A stretch of DNA of 64,000 bases from positions 2,357,001-2,421,000 of the forward strand of contig CM032123.1 of assembly GCA_018894105.1 (NCBI GenBank). The letters run 5' to 3'. A model generated the notes under the pieces. It had not been told where the DNA came from, searched no databases, and saw only the letters and a program-made list of their open reading frames with translations. Shown in pieces: positions 47,325 through 61,489 of this stretch (the first letter of the stretch is position 1; each line of letters starts with the position of its first letter). The translations under genes and the position numbers were made by a program. This DNA is from Jacaranda mimosifolia. Taxonomy: Eukaryota > Streptophyta > Magnoliopsida > Lamiales > Bignoniaceae.

Positions 47325-50117
47325 GGCTGTGATTACCTGTGGGGACATTTCCTGTTTCTTGGTTTTAAAAACACGAGATAAAGGGCAAGTAATGTTTGGA
47401 CGTGGGTTTTTAAAACAAGTCTTTGGGACATTACAACATTACTCAAAGGTGGACTCTGAGACCTATAGTGCACACCTGTTCTGCTTATCTCATCTACTCT
47501 CTTGCTCAACTGTTTAAGAGATCTTGCCTTGATCTCACGCATCATTCTTCGCACAGCACTTTTCTCTCTCCTTTATCCAGTTCTTTGAAAATCGGATTGA
47601 ATCGGTGATCAGAGGTCAGTCCGGTTCAATTGAAGCCTAAAAATCAATGGTGATCAAAATCGATTGAATCGATCAAAATCAATTTAATGTATAAAAAATC
47701 TCAATATTTCCTAATTCAATATTAATGTGGTGGACTAAAGCTCTTAAATCTAGACCTCAATTACAATGCTGAACTTTACAAAAAGAATTCAAACTAAAAT
47801 TTGATACTAAGAATTTATGTTAAACTTTAATATTGTTTTCTAATTTGTTTATTCGATTTTCTTTAAATTTATAAGTTTGACTGAATATATTTCCCAAAAC
47901 AAATTTTAAAAATTATAATTAATTTTTATACAATAGAAAAGTAGAATGTAAAAAATAAAAAAATTATAAACTAATTTTGGATGATACACAATTTTTCGAT
48001 TTTGGTTCGAAATTACTTTTTAAAAAAAAAATTCAATTTATTTGATTAATTAAAAATATGTCAAAATTAATTTTCCAAAAAAGAAATAGTTGTCTTTTAC
48101 TTACTTGGAACTTACCAAATTAATTGAAAGTCTATTTTTAAAAAATAACAAAAAAATTCAATTTGTTAAATTTATAAATTATTCATTTTTGTTAAATATT
48201 ATAAATCCCAAATAAATCCAAAAACCTAAACTCACAAAACAATCTCATTATTTCAAGCATATCTCCAAATTTCACAATCAATCACAACGTCACATCATAT
48301 CAACACATTACATCACAATAATCATTACAATTTATCTTACAATCAATCACAACTTCATCTTCTGTTCTCATGTTTCTAGGCCAAGTTTGATATAAAATTT
48401 GGATAATAGTGGCTATTGTAATGTGGGTAATTATGTGAGGTTGGATTATTTCTTAGTCTGTTTGATAGAAGAGATTAACATTTATATCAAACACCATTCA
48501 AAATTTCAATAATTTCATGCGATGTGTTTGATACTCACTACTATAATTGTCTTTACTAATTTGTCCCTATTATAGTATATGCTTAATAGCCCACATTTCA
48601 AATACTATTTTCTTGGGGTGAATTGCAATTTACACCTCTGTGAAAATCGAAATGAGCATAAAATCCTTTTGTAATGAAAAATCATATAAAAATTCTTTTA
48701 AAAAATTATATCATATAAAATAATTCTATTATTATATACATAAAAATTTAAAAATTAAGAATATATAATAATTTTATATTTGGGATGATTTTAAAACTAA
48801 ATATATATTATTGATTATTTTTTAGATCTGATACTTTCTATTATTTGTTATGATCAAAATATATATTTTTCACAAAATCAAACAAAATATTTAATTTAAT
48901 CTCACTAAAATATCACTTTAATTGGTCAATAATACTAATTGAAAATTTAATTGAGGACAAATATTTTTTAAATAAATCAATTAATAAATTATAAAATAAA
49001 TATATAAACCCATAAAACTATTTGAAATTCCACAAAAATAATTGGTCAGTGCAATAACACCAAATATTCATTCAATTTGGATTTGTATTATTTATTTATT
49101 TATTTTTTAAATTTATATTAGACTCAGCATAAAAAGAAAAAAATCCCCCAGAGTAAAAAATTTCCAAAAATTGACCAACAATTAGTAAAGGGGAGGAGCC
49201 AAAAAGGGAAATTGCAATTTCGTGCTGCGCAGAGGGCGAGAGGTGGCGTGGCCATTTTCAATTGAACGAGGGTAAAAAGCGTAAGATAGCACTGCAGATT
49301 GAAGGGCTAGAATGAGAAATTGCTGCCAGTTAGAATTGCCCAATTGGGTGCGATTATTTTATCGCACCCCAACCCCGGCTACTTCAATAATGTCCAATTA
49401 GAGGTGTAAATGAGTCGCGCTCGAGTTGAACTTGACAAAAATTGTAGGCTCGAGCTCGAACCCAATTTTTTGAGCTTCAGCTCGAGCCGACTTACCAGAA
49501 AAATTTTAAATTAAATAAAAATATTAAATTATTAATATATCATAATTATTTAATAATAATTAATAAAATAATTAAAATTATTATTATAAATAAAATATAT
49601 ATTAAATTATAATATACTATAATAATTACTATAATGATTTAAATTATAATATATTATAATTATTGATAAAATATTAAATTATTAATATATTATAATTATT
49701 TAACCATATATAATAAATATTTAAAATTAGAAAAAGAAAGTAAATTATTAATATATATTAATTAAATAATTAATATAAAAAATATTTAAAAATAGAAAAA
49801 AATTCATGAGCTTTCGAACAACTAGAGCAGAGCTCAAGCTCAGCTCATGTTAAAGTTCGAGCTCGAGTCGAGCTATAATCGAGCCCACTCGACTCATCTT
49901 ACACTCGTATACCCAATCGGGGCTATAGTTGAGGGCTGATCAATAAATGCGAACCGACCCATTTTCATTATATCATGTATCAAACAAGCGACAATGTGCT
50001 ATTAGAGGGTATTATTGTGGTTAGTTGCAGATATCAAATGCACCTTAAAATACTAAAATATCCTCAAAATCCCTAAAACACAAAATATGAAACAAAACCT
50101 AATAAACAATTACAGCC
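47325..50117. mobile_element. Harbinger-like non-autonomous element, 2.8 kb, unit B'
   Basis: The clearest copy of the ends: GGCTGTGATTACC on the left and (reverse) GGCTGTAATTGTT on the right, with TAA on both sides (47322-47324 and 50118-50120). Collinear with 29719-33304 but lacking about 1.4 kb present there (about 29960-31395). It carries a later 511-bp insertion at 49399. No transposase frame. Confidence 0.62.
49399..49909. mobile_element. hAT-like element nested in the Harbinger-like element
   Basis: It begins TAGAGGTGTAAATGAGTCG and ends, reversed, TACGAGTGTAAGATGAGTCG. The flanks TGTCCAAT and TACCCAAT (6 of 8) look like the target duplication. Unit B at about 33115 is an empty site. 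AT-rich inside. Confidence 0.7.
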
Positions 50118-50607
50118 TAATATTTTGATCTTCCCTTCCGTGAGAAAGTAAACTGGGCTTCATTTCCACAGAAAATTAAAGTCAATAGCACCTGGACAAC
50201 CAATGACACTGCTACTTTTGTAACAATGAATAGTTTGAATTTTTTATTTTATTTTATATTTCATCTCTTATTTATATATTAAGTATATAAAATATTTTTT
50301 TAACTAAAAATTAAATAAACTCGACATGTGTTCATCAAATTGAAATAAAAATAAAACATAGAGTGAAATAGAAATTGAAAGTGAACAAGGAATAGCTGTA
50401 GAATATATAAAAATTCCTATTCTTTTCCTTGTCCACCAAGTTCAATGGTAGTCACATTATATCGGCGGCGCGGCTCTTCTTTCCTTTCAACCCTTTGCGT
50501 ATTCGCTTTCATCATCAATCAAAACAGATGTCCCGCCTTATCGATCTCTATAAGAATCTCGTCTTCCAATTCTCTTATGCATACCACTAATTTCAGTCCA
50601 CGGCAGC

Positions 50608-51475
50608 ATGCAGAAAACTCAGGCGCCGATCGATGAAGATATTGTGATCGTGGGTGCCGGCATTGCTGGCCTCACTGCGGCTTTGGGACTTCACAGGTAT
50701 GTGAAAAAGATGGGTTCACATGTTTGGATAATGTTTGGTTATATTTTAGATGTTTTCTGGAAAATATTTTGGGTAAATGTGTTTGAGAGTTAAAATTGGG
50801 GAATGGTCCACTGATTATGTTTTGAGAGAATGAACTGTTTGTTTGGAATTGTTTTATAGAAAATAAGTTTTATTCTAGATATCAAATCATTACTTTATTA
50901 TTGGGTTTGTGAAGTGAAAATGTATTTTCAAAATTGATTGTATATATATGGATGAGTGATGTATATATATATATGTGTGTGTGTGTGTATTTGTAATGAT
51001 TGATTAAATAGAGGGAGTTGCTTTTTTTCACTTTTAAGGGATATTTTGGGTATAAATAAGTGTATTTTGAGAGTTAAAATTGGGAAATGTAAATATTATT
51101 AGTTATTGTTTTATGCCTTTCATCCCATGACACCGGACATAGGTCAAGGAGGATGTTCGGCCTTGGAAGACAGCGTGGTTCTTGCAAGATGTCTAGCGGA
51201 AGCTTTGTCGACAAAATCAACTAATTTCAACGAGAAAGAAGTAAAAGATGAAGATTACATAAAGATGAAAAGGGGTTTGGAGAAGTATGCCAAAGAGAGG
51301 AGATGGAGAAGTTTTAGTCTCATCAGCACAGCCTATGTGGTTGGAATGATACTGGAGAGTGCTGGGAAGGTAATGAGCTTCTTGAGGGAGAAGTTTTTGT
51401 CTAAGTGTACTATTGGGACCGTTGTCAGGATGGCTGACTTTGATTGTGGAAAGTTAGTTCTTTCTTGAAGATAGA
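50608..51475 (+). pseudogene. FAD-dependent monooxygenase, copy 4, internally deleted
   Basis: Exon 1 is intact (50608-50696, with the GAGIAG motif) and intron 1 begins normally with the MITE also seen in copy 2. At about 51115 the intron jumps directly into the middle of exon 6 (CTTTCATCCCATGACACC) and runs to the normal stop at 51468. Relative to copy 2 about 2 kb is missing: exons 2-5 and the first about 200 bp of exon 6, with the DG motif and the GD of the GD motif. The remaining 3' frame has no splice acceptor and cannot make a working flavoprotein. The promoter and TATAAG are still present, so it may be transcribed. Confidence 0.85.
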
Positions 51476-52941
51476 TCTGGGTTGATGGAATCTAAAAGCT
51501 GATCTTACTGATGAATTAATGGAGGAAAAAAGAGTACTTCTTTCAAGTAAAGATGTGAAATGATTGTATTCATGGGCTAAATTAGCACGTACTAAGTACT
51601 AATTCTTCTCTGTAATATAATTTTATCACTACCAACAATTATTTAATAATTATATTTTCGCTGATCGTGTTTGATATATAATATTATATAATTTTGTACA
51701 GTATCAAAATCCGCCCCATATTATGAGAGATTGAGATAATCTTCTATAATCTGGTATTTTGTTTGATGAGAAAGATTAACTTTGTGCCAATGTGCTAGAA
51801 AATGCTTGGCGCCAAAGTTTGTTGCCCTTTATAAATAAATTTTGTCGTTAGATTCTTCAACCACATTCAATTTCAAATTAAGGGTGTATTGGTCATTTAT
51901 CATTCAAAATTGAGGATAACTTAATAATTTTGCCTGCCAATATACAAGGTGAGACTATGAGATTACAGCTACAACATTAGCTCGGCATGGACCCGAAGTT
52001 AGTATACTTTGAGGCTATCATCATAATTTAACATATCGACCAAGCTATAAGGAGCACGAAAATCCTTAGCAAATCCTTATTACGTCTATCAATTGGTGCT
52101 GTCTATACCAAATCCATTAGTTGTCAATATTCTCTGTAAATTATTTTTTGAACAACTATGCAGCACTTTAGGATTTATTTCCAGTATGAAATCTACCAAA
52201 AAAACAGACACCACAGGTCTCTGGAGATTGAACAATTCTAATTCCCTTATAATAAGATGATAATCTCTTTTACCAAACAGCTGATATTCCAATGATTGGC
52301 TTTCAGTTTTTCTGTATCAGATTAATTAAGGGGTGGCCAATAGTTAGCAGTGGTTGATCCATAGCCATGTTCTTAAATTTTTTTAATGAAATATGCTTGA
52401 TTATAATAATGATTAAAATAATAATCTGCCACACATGGTCTTGACTTGATGCTGGTATCTTCACATGGCAATGTTTATCAAAATATGGTAATTTATTACT
52501 TTAAAAAAAAAAAAAATTCTGCTGCAATTTTCTTTATATGCACGCATCTCGAGGAGTAAGGAAGAATAATATGATTTTGGATAGATATGAAGTGTATTTA
52601 ATTTTTTTTTATAAAAAAATATTTAATATGTTAGACATATATTTATAAATTTGAGTAAGAAATGAAATATGAATTAAAATAAATGATTCCAATTGAATAT
52701 ACGAGGAATATTTCTGTAAAATTATCATCCCTTTATCAAAGATAGTTTGTTAAATTCATGTAAAAAAATTAATAATAATAATAATAATCACATTTGTTAA
52801 TGAAATTGGTGGGAAATATATATCCCTATTGGTAGAACAGTCGTTTCGCTTGGATGGAGGGGAAAAAGAAAAAAAAATCCTTTTTCTCCAAGAACAACTA
52901 GGAAGGTAAAGGCAACATTCATGAGCTTTGGTATTGACAAG
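51476..52941. other. 3' flank of copy 4, no gene seen
   Basis: Up to about 52030 it resembles the flanks of copies 3 and 1 more than copy 2. After that it follows the copy 2 flank (GAGCACGAAAATCCTTAGC onward). Confidence 0.6.
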
Positions 52942-53700
52942 TAGAGTTGTAAATGGATGTTCGAAAATTTGTTTACTGCTCGTGTTCGTATATGTTTATT
53001 CAAAATTTATCTGCATCTGTTTAAAGCGGATACTATTCGTATTCAATTAGTAGATATCCGATTATAAATGGATACATATATGACAAATATGTATCTGATT
53101 CGTTTAATATCTGTTTCGAATATATATATTTATTAAATAATATATTATTTATATTTTTTAATAAAAATCTCATAATCCATATACGTATATATATAAATTA
53201 TAATTGAAGAATAAAGTTAATCAATATAATTATTGTTGGTTGGCTTTATAATTAATATACTTAAATGCCATTATTATTAATTAGTATTAATAATCAATTA
53301 TAAAATTAATTATTATTTAAAAATTATGCTATTTGTTTGATTGCTTTCTTTTTAATGAAATTATATCATTCCTTTCATTAATTAAAATATGTATTTGTTA
53401 TAAATTCATAGATTCATGTATCTGGATATTCTTAAATAGACATCTAAATAATTATCATCGAATATGAATATAAAAAAATTATTCGAATTTGGATAAGTTT
53501 AATCAAATATGAATGCATCTGAATGACTATAATCAAATACGAATATATCTGAATTTGACAGATATTCGACAGATACGAATTCGAACTTTATTTTTAAATA
53601 TCCGTCAAATCCATATCTATATTCGAATATTCAAAAAGTTAAACGAATATAAATATAAAAACAGTATATTCGATCCGTTTAATATTCGTTTACACCCCTA
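52942..53700 (+). mobile_element. hAT-like element with target duplication and empty site
   Basis: The left end TAGAGTTGTAAATGGATGTT and the right end (reverse TAGGGGTGTAAACGAATATT) are inverted. The flanks TTGACAAG (52934-52941) and TAGACAAG (53701-53708) agree at 7 of 8. Unit B carries one uninterrupted TTGACAAG at 38422-38429. The 759-bp interior is collinear with 3846-4631. No transposase. Confidence 0.8.
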
Positions 53701-54128
53701 TAGACAAGTTTCTATATGAGATTCTAAATACACACACTTTTTCAATAAGAAGGAAAAGAAAAAAGGTTATTTTGTCTAATCAAACTTAAAAATGTAAACA
53801 TAATAGTAATCAAGAGAAGCAGAGTGCCTTTTAGTTCTAATACGAACTGAATTCGAATCATTGAATACATAGAAACCAATTCATTCAATTAAAAATTAAA
53901 ATTTTTGTGTAACTTTCACAATAACAAAAAAAAAAAAAAAATCTAATTCAAGGTGAAAAATGAAATTACTTCCTCAGCAACCTAAATTTTTCAATAAAAT
54001 CGATCGATTAAAACCATGATCATGAGCAATCCCCTTAAAAAGGGATAAGATTAAGCAGAGCAAAAAGAGTTTTTCATGAAATGAGAAATGCGTGATTTTC
54101 TTAATTGCCTCTGCATCATAAAAATGTG

Positions 54129-55074
54129 ATTAATATAAGATTTATAGAGTCATTACTTAAAAGTACATTTTATGTCCGCCCACCTTTAAAACCAACGTAA
54201 GTTGTCCTAAGTCCCAGAAAGATCTAAACTACAACATTGACTATTGAATTACTCTTTAAAGTCAACATCGAAACAGTCTATAGAAATGATTGCTCAAATT
54301 TCTCCCATTGACAATGAGTAACAACAATGTATGAGAAATCGAATCGGTTGTCTTATTGATTATTGGTTTAATTGATTTAATCGTGTGATATTATAATTAT
54401 ATTTAATATTATATAAATATATAAAAAAATATCAACAAATGCAAATATATATAAGGGAAAAAAAAATTGTCTAGTGTTTATTAAACTTTCTACAAACTCT
54501 ACTTCACAACAATATCCATTCATCAATTTAAAATGTCAAACCATGAAGTAAGTCTTTTCAAAAAAATATTCTTATAAAATCTATTACAACTTACAAGAAC
54601 AATGAATACCAACTCTAATAATATAAAAACATAAATTAAGGCCAATATTAATAGGCAACAAACTCACGATACACAAATTTTCAATTATCTTGAAGTTTGA
54701 GTTTGGAACTTAATGTTTGGGGAGAATTTGAATGAGAAAATGGAAGGAAAGAAAAAAGGTAAAGAAGTTTGAACTCTAAAGAAAAGAAATAGAGAAATTT
54801 GGCCTCTTTAATTTTTAGTTTTATTTAAAAAAATTGTTAACTAGTTTTAAAATAAAAATCGATTCACCGGTTCAACTGGTTTGAACTGATTTTTTGGCCA
54901 ACTGATTTTAATTATCAAATCAGATCAAAATCTTTGTTAGTTCCGGTTGAACCGGTCGAACCGACGGGTCCAATACGATTTCTTAATCACTGACTAACAA
55001 CAATAGGTTCACCTCAAAAAGGCAAATGAAACTCTTTACAGACTTACAGTTAATTATACTTGGCATTACATAAC
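54129..55074. other. spacer to the expansin gene, possible degraded element
   Basis: Unique sequence beyond the array. 54330-55000 holds GAAATCGAATCGG near the left and its inverse near the right, plus GGTTGAACCGGTCGAACC words typical of plant non-autonomous elements. No gene. Confidence 0.35.
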
Positions 55075-55190
55075 ATGCCAAGTGGCCCGTGGCCCAATGG
55101 CATAAGTCTCCCACATAATGTGGGAGGTCAGGGGTTCAAGTCTTAACGGACTTCTGATGTGCGTGTGTATAAATAAAAAATAAAATAAAA
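55075..55190 (+). mobile_element. tRNA-derived SINE, family 1, best preserved copy
   Basis: Box A TGGCCCAATGG, then CATAAGTCTCCCACATAATG, box-B-like GGTTCAAGTC, CTTCTGATGTGCGTG, and a TATAAATAAAA tail. It is not a working tRNA: no acceptor pairing is visible. Confidence 0.7.
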
Positions 55191-55612
55191 TTATGCCATT
55201 ACATAACAACCATAAAAACCAGAAAAAAAGGGTTATCATTATTCTTACATATAAACTACACCAGACAGAGACAACAACAACAGCAGCAACAAACACTTGA
55301 TCACATAATGTCAAAAAAGCATGTGCATCACACATGAGAATAATGGGCCTCTGCCACAAGTTGTCAAAGAAATCCATATATGAAACTGTTTTTCCTTTCA
55401 CATAGCAACAGCCGGCGTCTTTGAAGAATGTGAGAAAAAAACGAATAAACTTTGGGAGATCCATGTGGGGCTTGCAAAAGGAATGGGGTAGAGAACGTGG
55501 GAATAATTGAACCAGATTCAGATTTCTCAGAGATAATTCAACTTTTAAATTGCTGGCAGTTTTCTGCCATCACATGCATGTGAGCCTGTTGTTTACCAGA
55601 AACTCTTCCACC

Positions 55613-55619
55613 TATATAA
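55613..55619 (+). promoter_or_regulatory. TATA box of the expansin gene
   Basis: TATATAA in ACCTATATAACAGGC, 110 bp before the ATG. Confidence 0.6.
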
Positions 55620-55722
55620 CAGGCACAGATTCTTATGAATTTTTGTGTACCAATCTTTCTCTCATTTTCCTGTGTCTTTGCAGCAGCCATTGTGATAATC
55701 CATACCAGAAAAAGAAAAGAAA

Positions 55723-57042
55723 ATGTCTGGAAATGGGGTTCTTCAGCTGGTGATTTTAGCTGGATTATGCTGTTTTATCATTCATGCCAATGCTCTAACA
55801 CCTTCAGGATGGAATCAGGCTCATGCAACCTTCTATGGAGGCAGCGATGCTTCCGGGACAATGGGTACGATGATAAAAATGTTCGCTTTTTACTAATGTT
55901 ACTGTCTTTTCACAGTTCAGATTCTCTATATCAGTTGCTGTTCGTATTAGTGAAATGTACTAAATATTTTCTTGAAAACATACTAGATTGTAGATTATTG
56001 TTTCATCTTATGTTTCCCTTTGTAGATCCGTACTGTCTTAAATATTTCTTTAAAAAGACAGTTACAGATTCATACAGTTAGCTCATGCAATGGAATATAA
56101 GATGAAACATAAGTTGAAACAGATGATGTTTTTAAGAAATACGAAATTTCTAGCATCGGAAAATGATTTGTTTTATTGGTTTGCAACAGGGGGTGCTTGT
56201 GGATATGGCAACTTGATTTCAGCTGGTTATGGGACTAGAACTGCAGCATTGAGCACTGCTTTGTTCAACGATGGAGCATCTTGTGGGCAATGCTTCAAGA
56301 TTATGTGTGATTACAATGCTGATCCTCAATGGTGCAAGAAGGGAGTCTCTGTGACCGTCACCGCCACAAATTTCTGCCCCCCAAATTATGATCTTCCGAG
56401 CGACAATGGAGGGTGGTGCAACCCTCCCCGCCAGCACTTCGACATGGCTCAGCCGGCTTGGGAAAAGATCGGCGTCTATAAAGGCGGCATCGTGCCTGTC
56501 CTCTACCAAAGGTTGTTATCTCATATTCCATTATACTAATTAGAAGAAAAACAACTATTGAAATAGAGGACTGAACTGCTTGCTATATATTCATAAAATA
56601 TGAATTAGAATACAGGATCCAAACTGTATGATGCACTTTGGATCTTCCATTTCAATTCATGTTTACGAGTCATACAAAAGGGTAAAACTGTCCAGTAAAA
56701 GTCTAATGATGGATGCTTCTATATTTATAATGCAGGGTTCCTTGCAAGAAGCATGGTGGAGTTAGATTCACAATCAATGGGAGGGACTATTTTGAGCTAG
56801 TCATGATCAGCAATGTGGGAAATGCTGGATCTATCCAATCTGTCCAAATCAAGGGCTCAAAAACAAGCTGGATGGCTATGTCCAGAAACTGGGGTGCTAA
56901 TTGGCAATCTAATTCTTATCTTAATGGACAATCTTTGTCCTTCATGGTCACAACCACTGATGGTGTGACCAAAACTTTCACAGATGTTGTCCCATCTAAT
57001 TGGGCTTTTGGACAGACATTTTCAAGCCCAATCCAATTCTAA
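55723..57042 (+). CDS. EXPA: alpha-expansin (3 exons)
   Basis: Exons 55723-55864, 56190-56511 and 56736-57042 join to 256 codons. An N-terminal signal peptide covers about residues 1-23. The GH45-like domain follows ([20 protein letters not shown]), with conserved cysteines, the alpha-expansin WCNPP insertion (123-127) and the HFD motif at 130-132. The C-terminal CBM63-type domain has the expected tryptophans ([14 protein letters not shown]) and ends FSSPIQF. Secreted expansins loosen walls by weakening cellulose-xyloglucan contacts without hydrolysis. The sequence resembles Arabidopsis EXPA11, whose position next to Alba and DUF677 genes also fits. The intron positions are the usual alpha-expansin ones. 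Confidence 0.94.
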
Positions 57043-58361
57043 AGCCGACGGGCCTTTAAGTTCTTGCTAGTTTTTGGGCTTTGGTATTTTGCAGGCCGTG
57101 GCGTGCTAAGTGTTTTACCAAAAGCAGCCCGCCATACAATGTTTTGCTTTGGGCAAATTATACTTTGTTGTATTTGAGGAAGAGGGGGATTTATTTGCTT
57201 TTGATGGTTGAGATGGGAGCGAACCCATGAACTCGAGCCTGAATTAAGTGTACGACATGTTTGGCAATGTGTATCTAGTTAGTTGTTTTTAATTTCAGTT
57301 ATATTTAAGGATACATAAGTGTAATAAGAAGCACAATAATGTGCAGCCTCAAATTTCTTATTTTTGACTTCTGCGTGCAATATGTGTAGTTGTATTGTGA
57401 GAATGATATTATCTTTATACTCATACTGTGAAAATGATCAAAAATTTTATTTTCCTTAAAGTAAAACTCAACAATTATTTGTGGCTTTGTGGATTCATCA
57501 CTAGATATTTATTCAATGATTTTTCTGAAAATATAATAAAAATGAACTTATATTTTCATTATGATATAGATTAAATGTGTTATAATATACATTTTAATTA
57601 TAAAATTGTCTTATTGAAAGAATTTGTATTTGGAGGAAAATGCCAAGTGAATTTTTCTTTTTTACTGTACAAATACATAATTAAGAATTTGTTAAAATTT
57701 AGATTTTATATTTATAAATATAAGGATAATATTATTAGATCAACTAGCCACATATTGATAAATAATTGGTGACTGCAAGTGCAGGTAAATAATTAACTTT
57801 ATTCGTTGAACCCTATCCACCAAATGATTTCCTTACACACGAGTAGGGCCATTTGGGTCAAATCAAAAAGAGAAGGATGGAATTACTTTTTTAGCCTCAG
57901 TTTCTTCAACGCTAGATTAGAACCCAACCCTGCTGCAAGTGAATTAGTTAGCAAGTACGACTTAGTTGTACTTGATCATTTCTAATATCCGCGAGGGCTG
58001 GTATCAAATATAATCTTCTTCTTCCCCGCTCTCCACAACCCTCAAAAATTGCTGGCCAAAATTTTATTTTTGAGGAGCCCGATTGAATTTTTGTAATAAA
58101 AAAAATAATTTTTATTATTTTTAATGAAATAAAAGAATTTTGAATTTTAATAAAAAAATATATGCATGACTTAATTTATTATAAATCTGAGGGAAGACAA
58201 CTCCAGCCAAAGGGATATTAATTCATGTTTAAGCAAAATGAATTGCTAAGCAAAGAAACACTAAAAAATGTTTGTGTTTTTAATATTGGAATTCTTACAA
58301 CAACTCCTAAAGAAAGTGTTCTAGCTCACCAAACATGCCATTACTGAATTTGTCCTCCAAT
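57043..58361. other. intergenic, no gene seen
   Basis: Expansin 3' flank, then AT-rich spacer. The frame near 57575 is low complexity. Nothing else recognised. Confidence 0.5.
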
Positions 58362-58406
58362 ACCCCCCACCCCACCCCACCCCACCCCCCGGGGGGGTGG
58401 GGGTTT
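58362..58406. other. C-run/G-run palindrome upstream of the peroxidase
   Basis: Repeats of ACCCC (five in a row) run into CCCCCCGGGGGGG and then TGGGGGT. The tract can fold as a hairpin, and both strands hold G-runs suitable for quadruplexes. It lies about 90-130 bp before the peroxidase ATG, in the core-promoter zone. Confidence 0.65.
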
Positions 58407-58493
58407 GGTACTGTTCTCTCCTACAAATACTGTTTAGTCCTCCTTCAACCCTGCATCTAGTCAAGGGACAGAAGAGGCTAAAGTGTACATACT

Positions 58494-60684
<2,191 letters not shown>

Positions 60685-61026
60685 TTAGAGATATACTTGT
60701 TGCTCTTTGTGCTTCCTTTCTTTCTTTGTTTCTTTTAATTGTTTTTTGTGAGTTTTAAATGGGGTTTAAGGAAAGAAAAAAAAAAAAGTGGAAAATTGTG
60801 GGGTTTGTGTTTTTATGATGTATATACAGAAAATTAAAAAATAATGTGTTCTCATTTTAATTTAATTGTGATTATTGTTATTATTCTTGATTGATGTCAC
60901 ATTCTAACCCAATTTTCTAGTTTACTTATAATATTACTATTTGACCAAAATTTAAGTATAATCTCACTGCAAGTTTGAGTTTTTATTTCCTTCCATAATA
61001 ATTTGTTAATTGATTGCCGACTGTAT
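60685..61026. other. 3' flank of the peroxidase
   Basis: T-rich 3' untranslated sequence and flank, no further gene. Confidence 0.5.
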
Positions 61027-61481
61027 GGGTATCAATTTAGGTTAGAATCTATGGACTCAATCCAATCCACATAATTATGAATTGGATTAGGCTCAATATT
61101 TCAAAAATGAGTTTGAGCAGATTGGGTTTTAGATGGGTAGTATTAAATTTGGGTTCAAAATGAGTCCATTCAAAAAAATTAATTAATTTAATAAATCATC
61201 TTATTATGTTGTAAAATTGTATATTAAATAGAGCGTGGAAGACATAAAAATATTACTATAGCCTTTTGAATTACTTTTTTGAAATAAGTAAATTAAATTA
61301 TTTTTTTTATTTTCTATTGGAACCATTTCAAATTCACTTAACCCACAACTCAACCCATTTTGAACACAATCCACTTTCAACCCATTTATCTTAACCGATA
61401 TAGAACTCAACCCACTTTGAACCCAATCCACATAAACTCAAACCAAACCCAATCCAACCCACCTATTTGACACTATTAGTT
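61027..61481. mobile_element. hAT-like element with perfect 8-bp duplication
   Basis: GACTGTAT at 61019-61026 is repeated exactly at 61482-61489. The left end GGGTATCAATTTAGGTTAG is weakly inverted at the right (AGTGTCAAATAGGTGGGTTG). 455 bp, rich in AACCCAATCC words, no coding capacity. The minus-strand open frame inside is not a gene. Confidence 0.72.
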
Positions 61482-61489
61482 GACTGTAT

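Larger units (their letters stand above)
45769..54128 (+). repeat. duplication unit B'
   Basis: Starts with the Alba 3' flank copy after the cut copia fragment and is collinear with unit B through the Harbinger-like element, monooxygenase 4 and the downstream flank. Homology to B ends at about 54128, where unique sequence toward the expansin begins. It therefore holds the original right border of the locus. Three hAT-like insertions are unique to it. Confidence 0.75.

Noticed and set aside
51106..51468. 120-codon frame in copy 4 as a new small gene
   Set aside because: It is the tail of exon 6 after a deletion, with no ATG at its start and no FAD-binding part.
22251..54128. Biosynthetic gene cluster
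   Set aside because: Only one enzyme family is present, repeated by duplication. No second pathway enzyme lies within the array.
55090..55150. Functional tRNA gene
   Set aside because: Box A and B are present, but the arms do not pair into a cloverleaf and the segment is repeated with an A/T tail, as in SINEs.
55066..55464. 132-codon minus-strand open frame before the expansin gene
   Set aside because: It overlaps a SINE and the expansin promoter, has no family features, and its composition looks like translated non-coding DNA.
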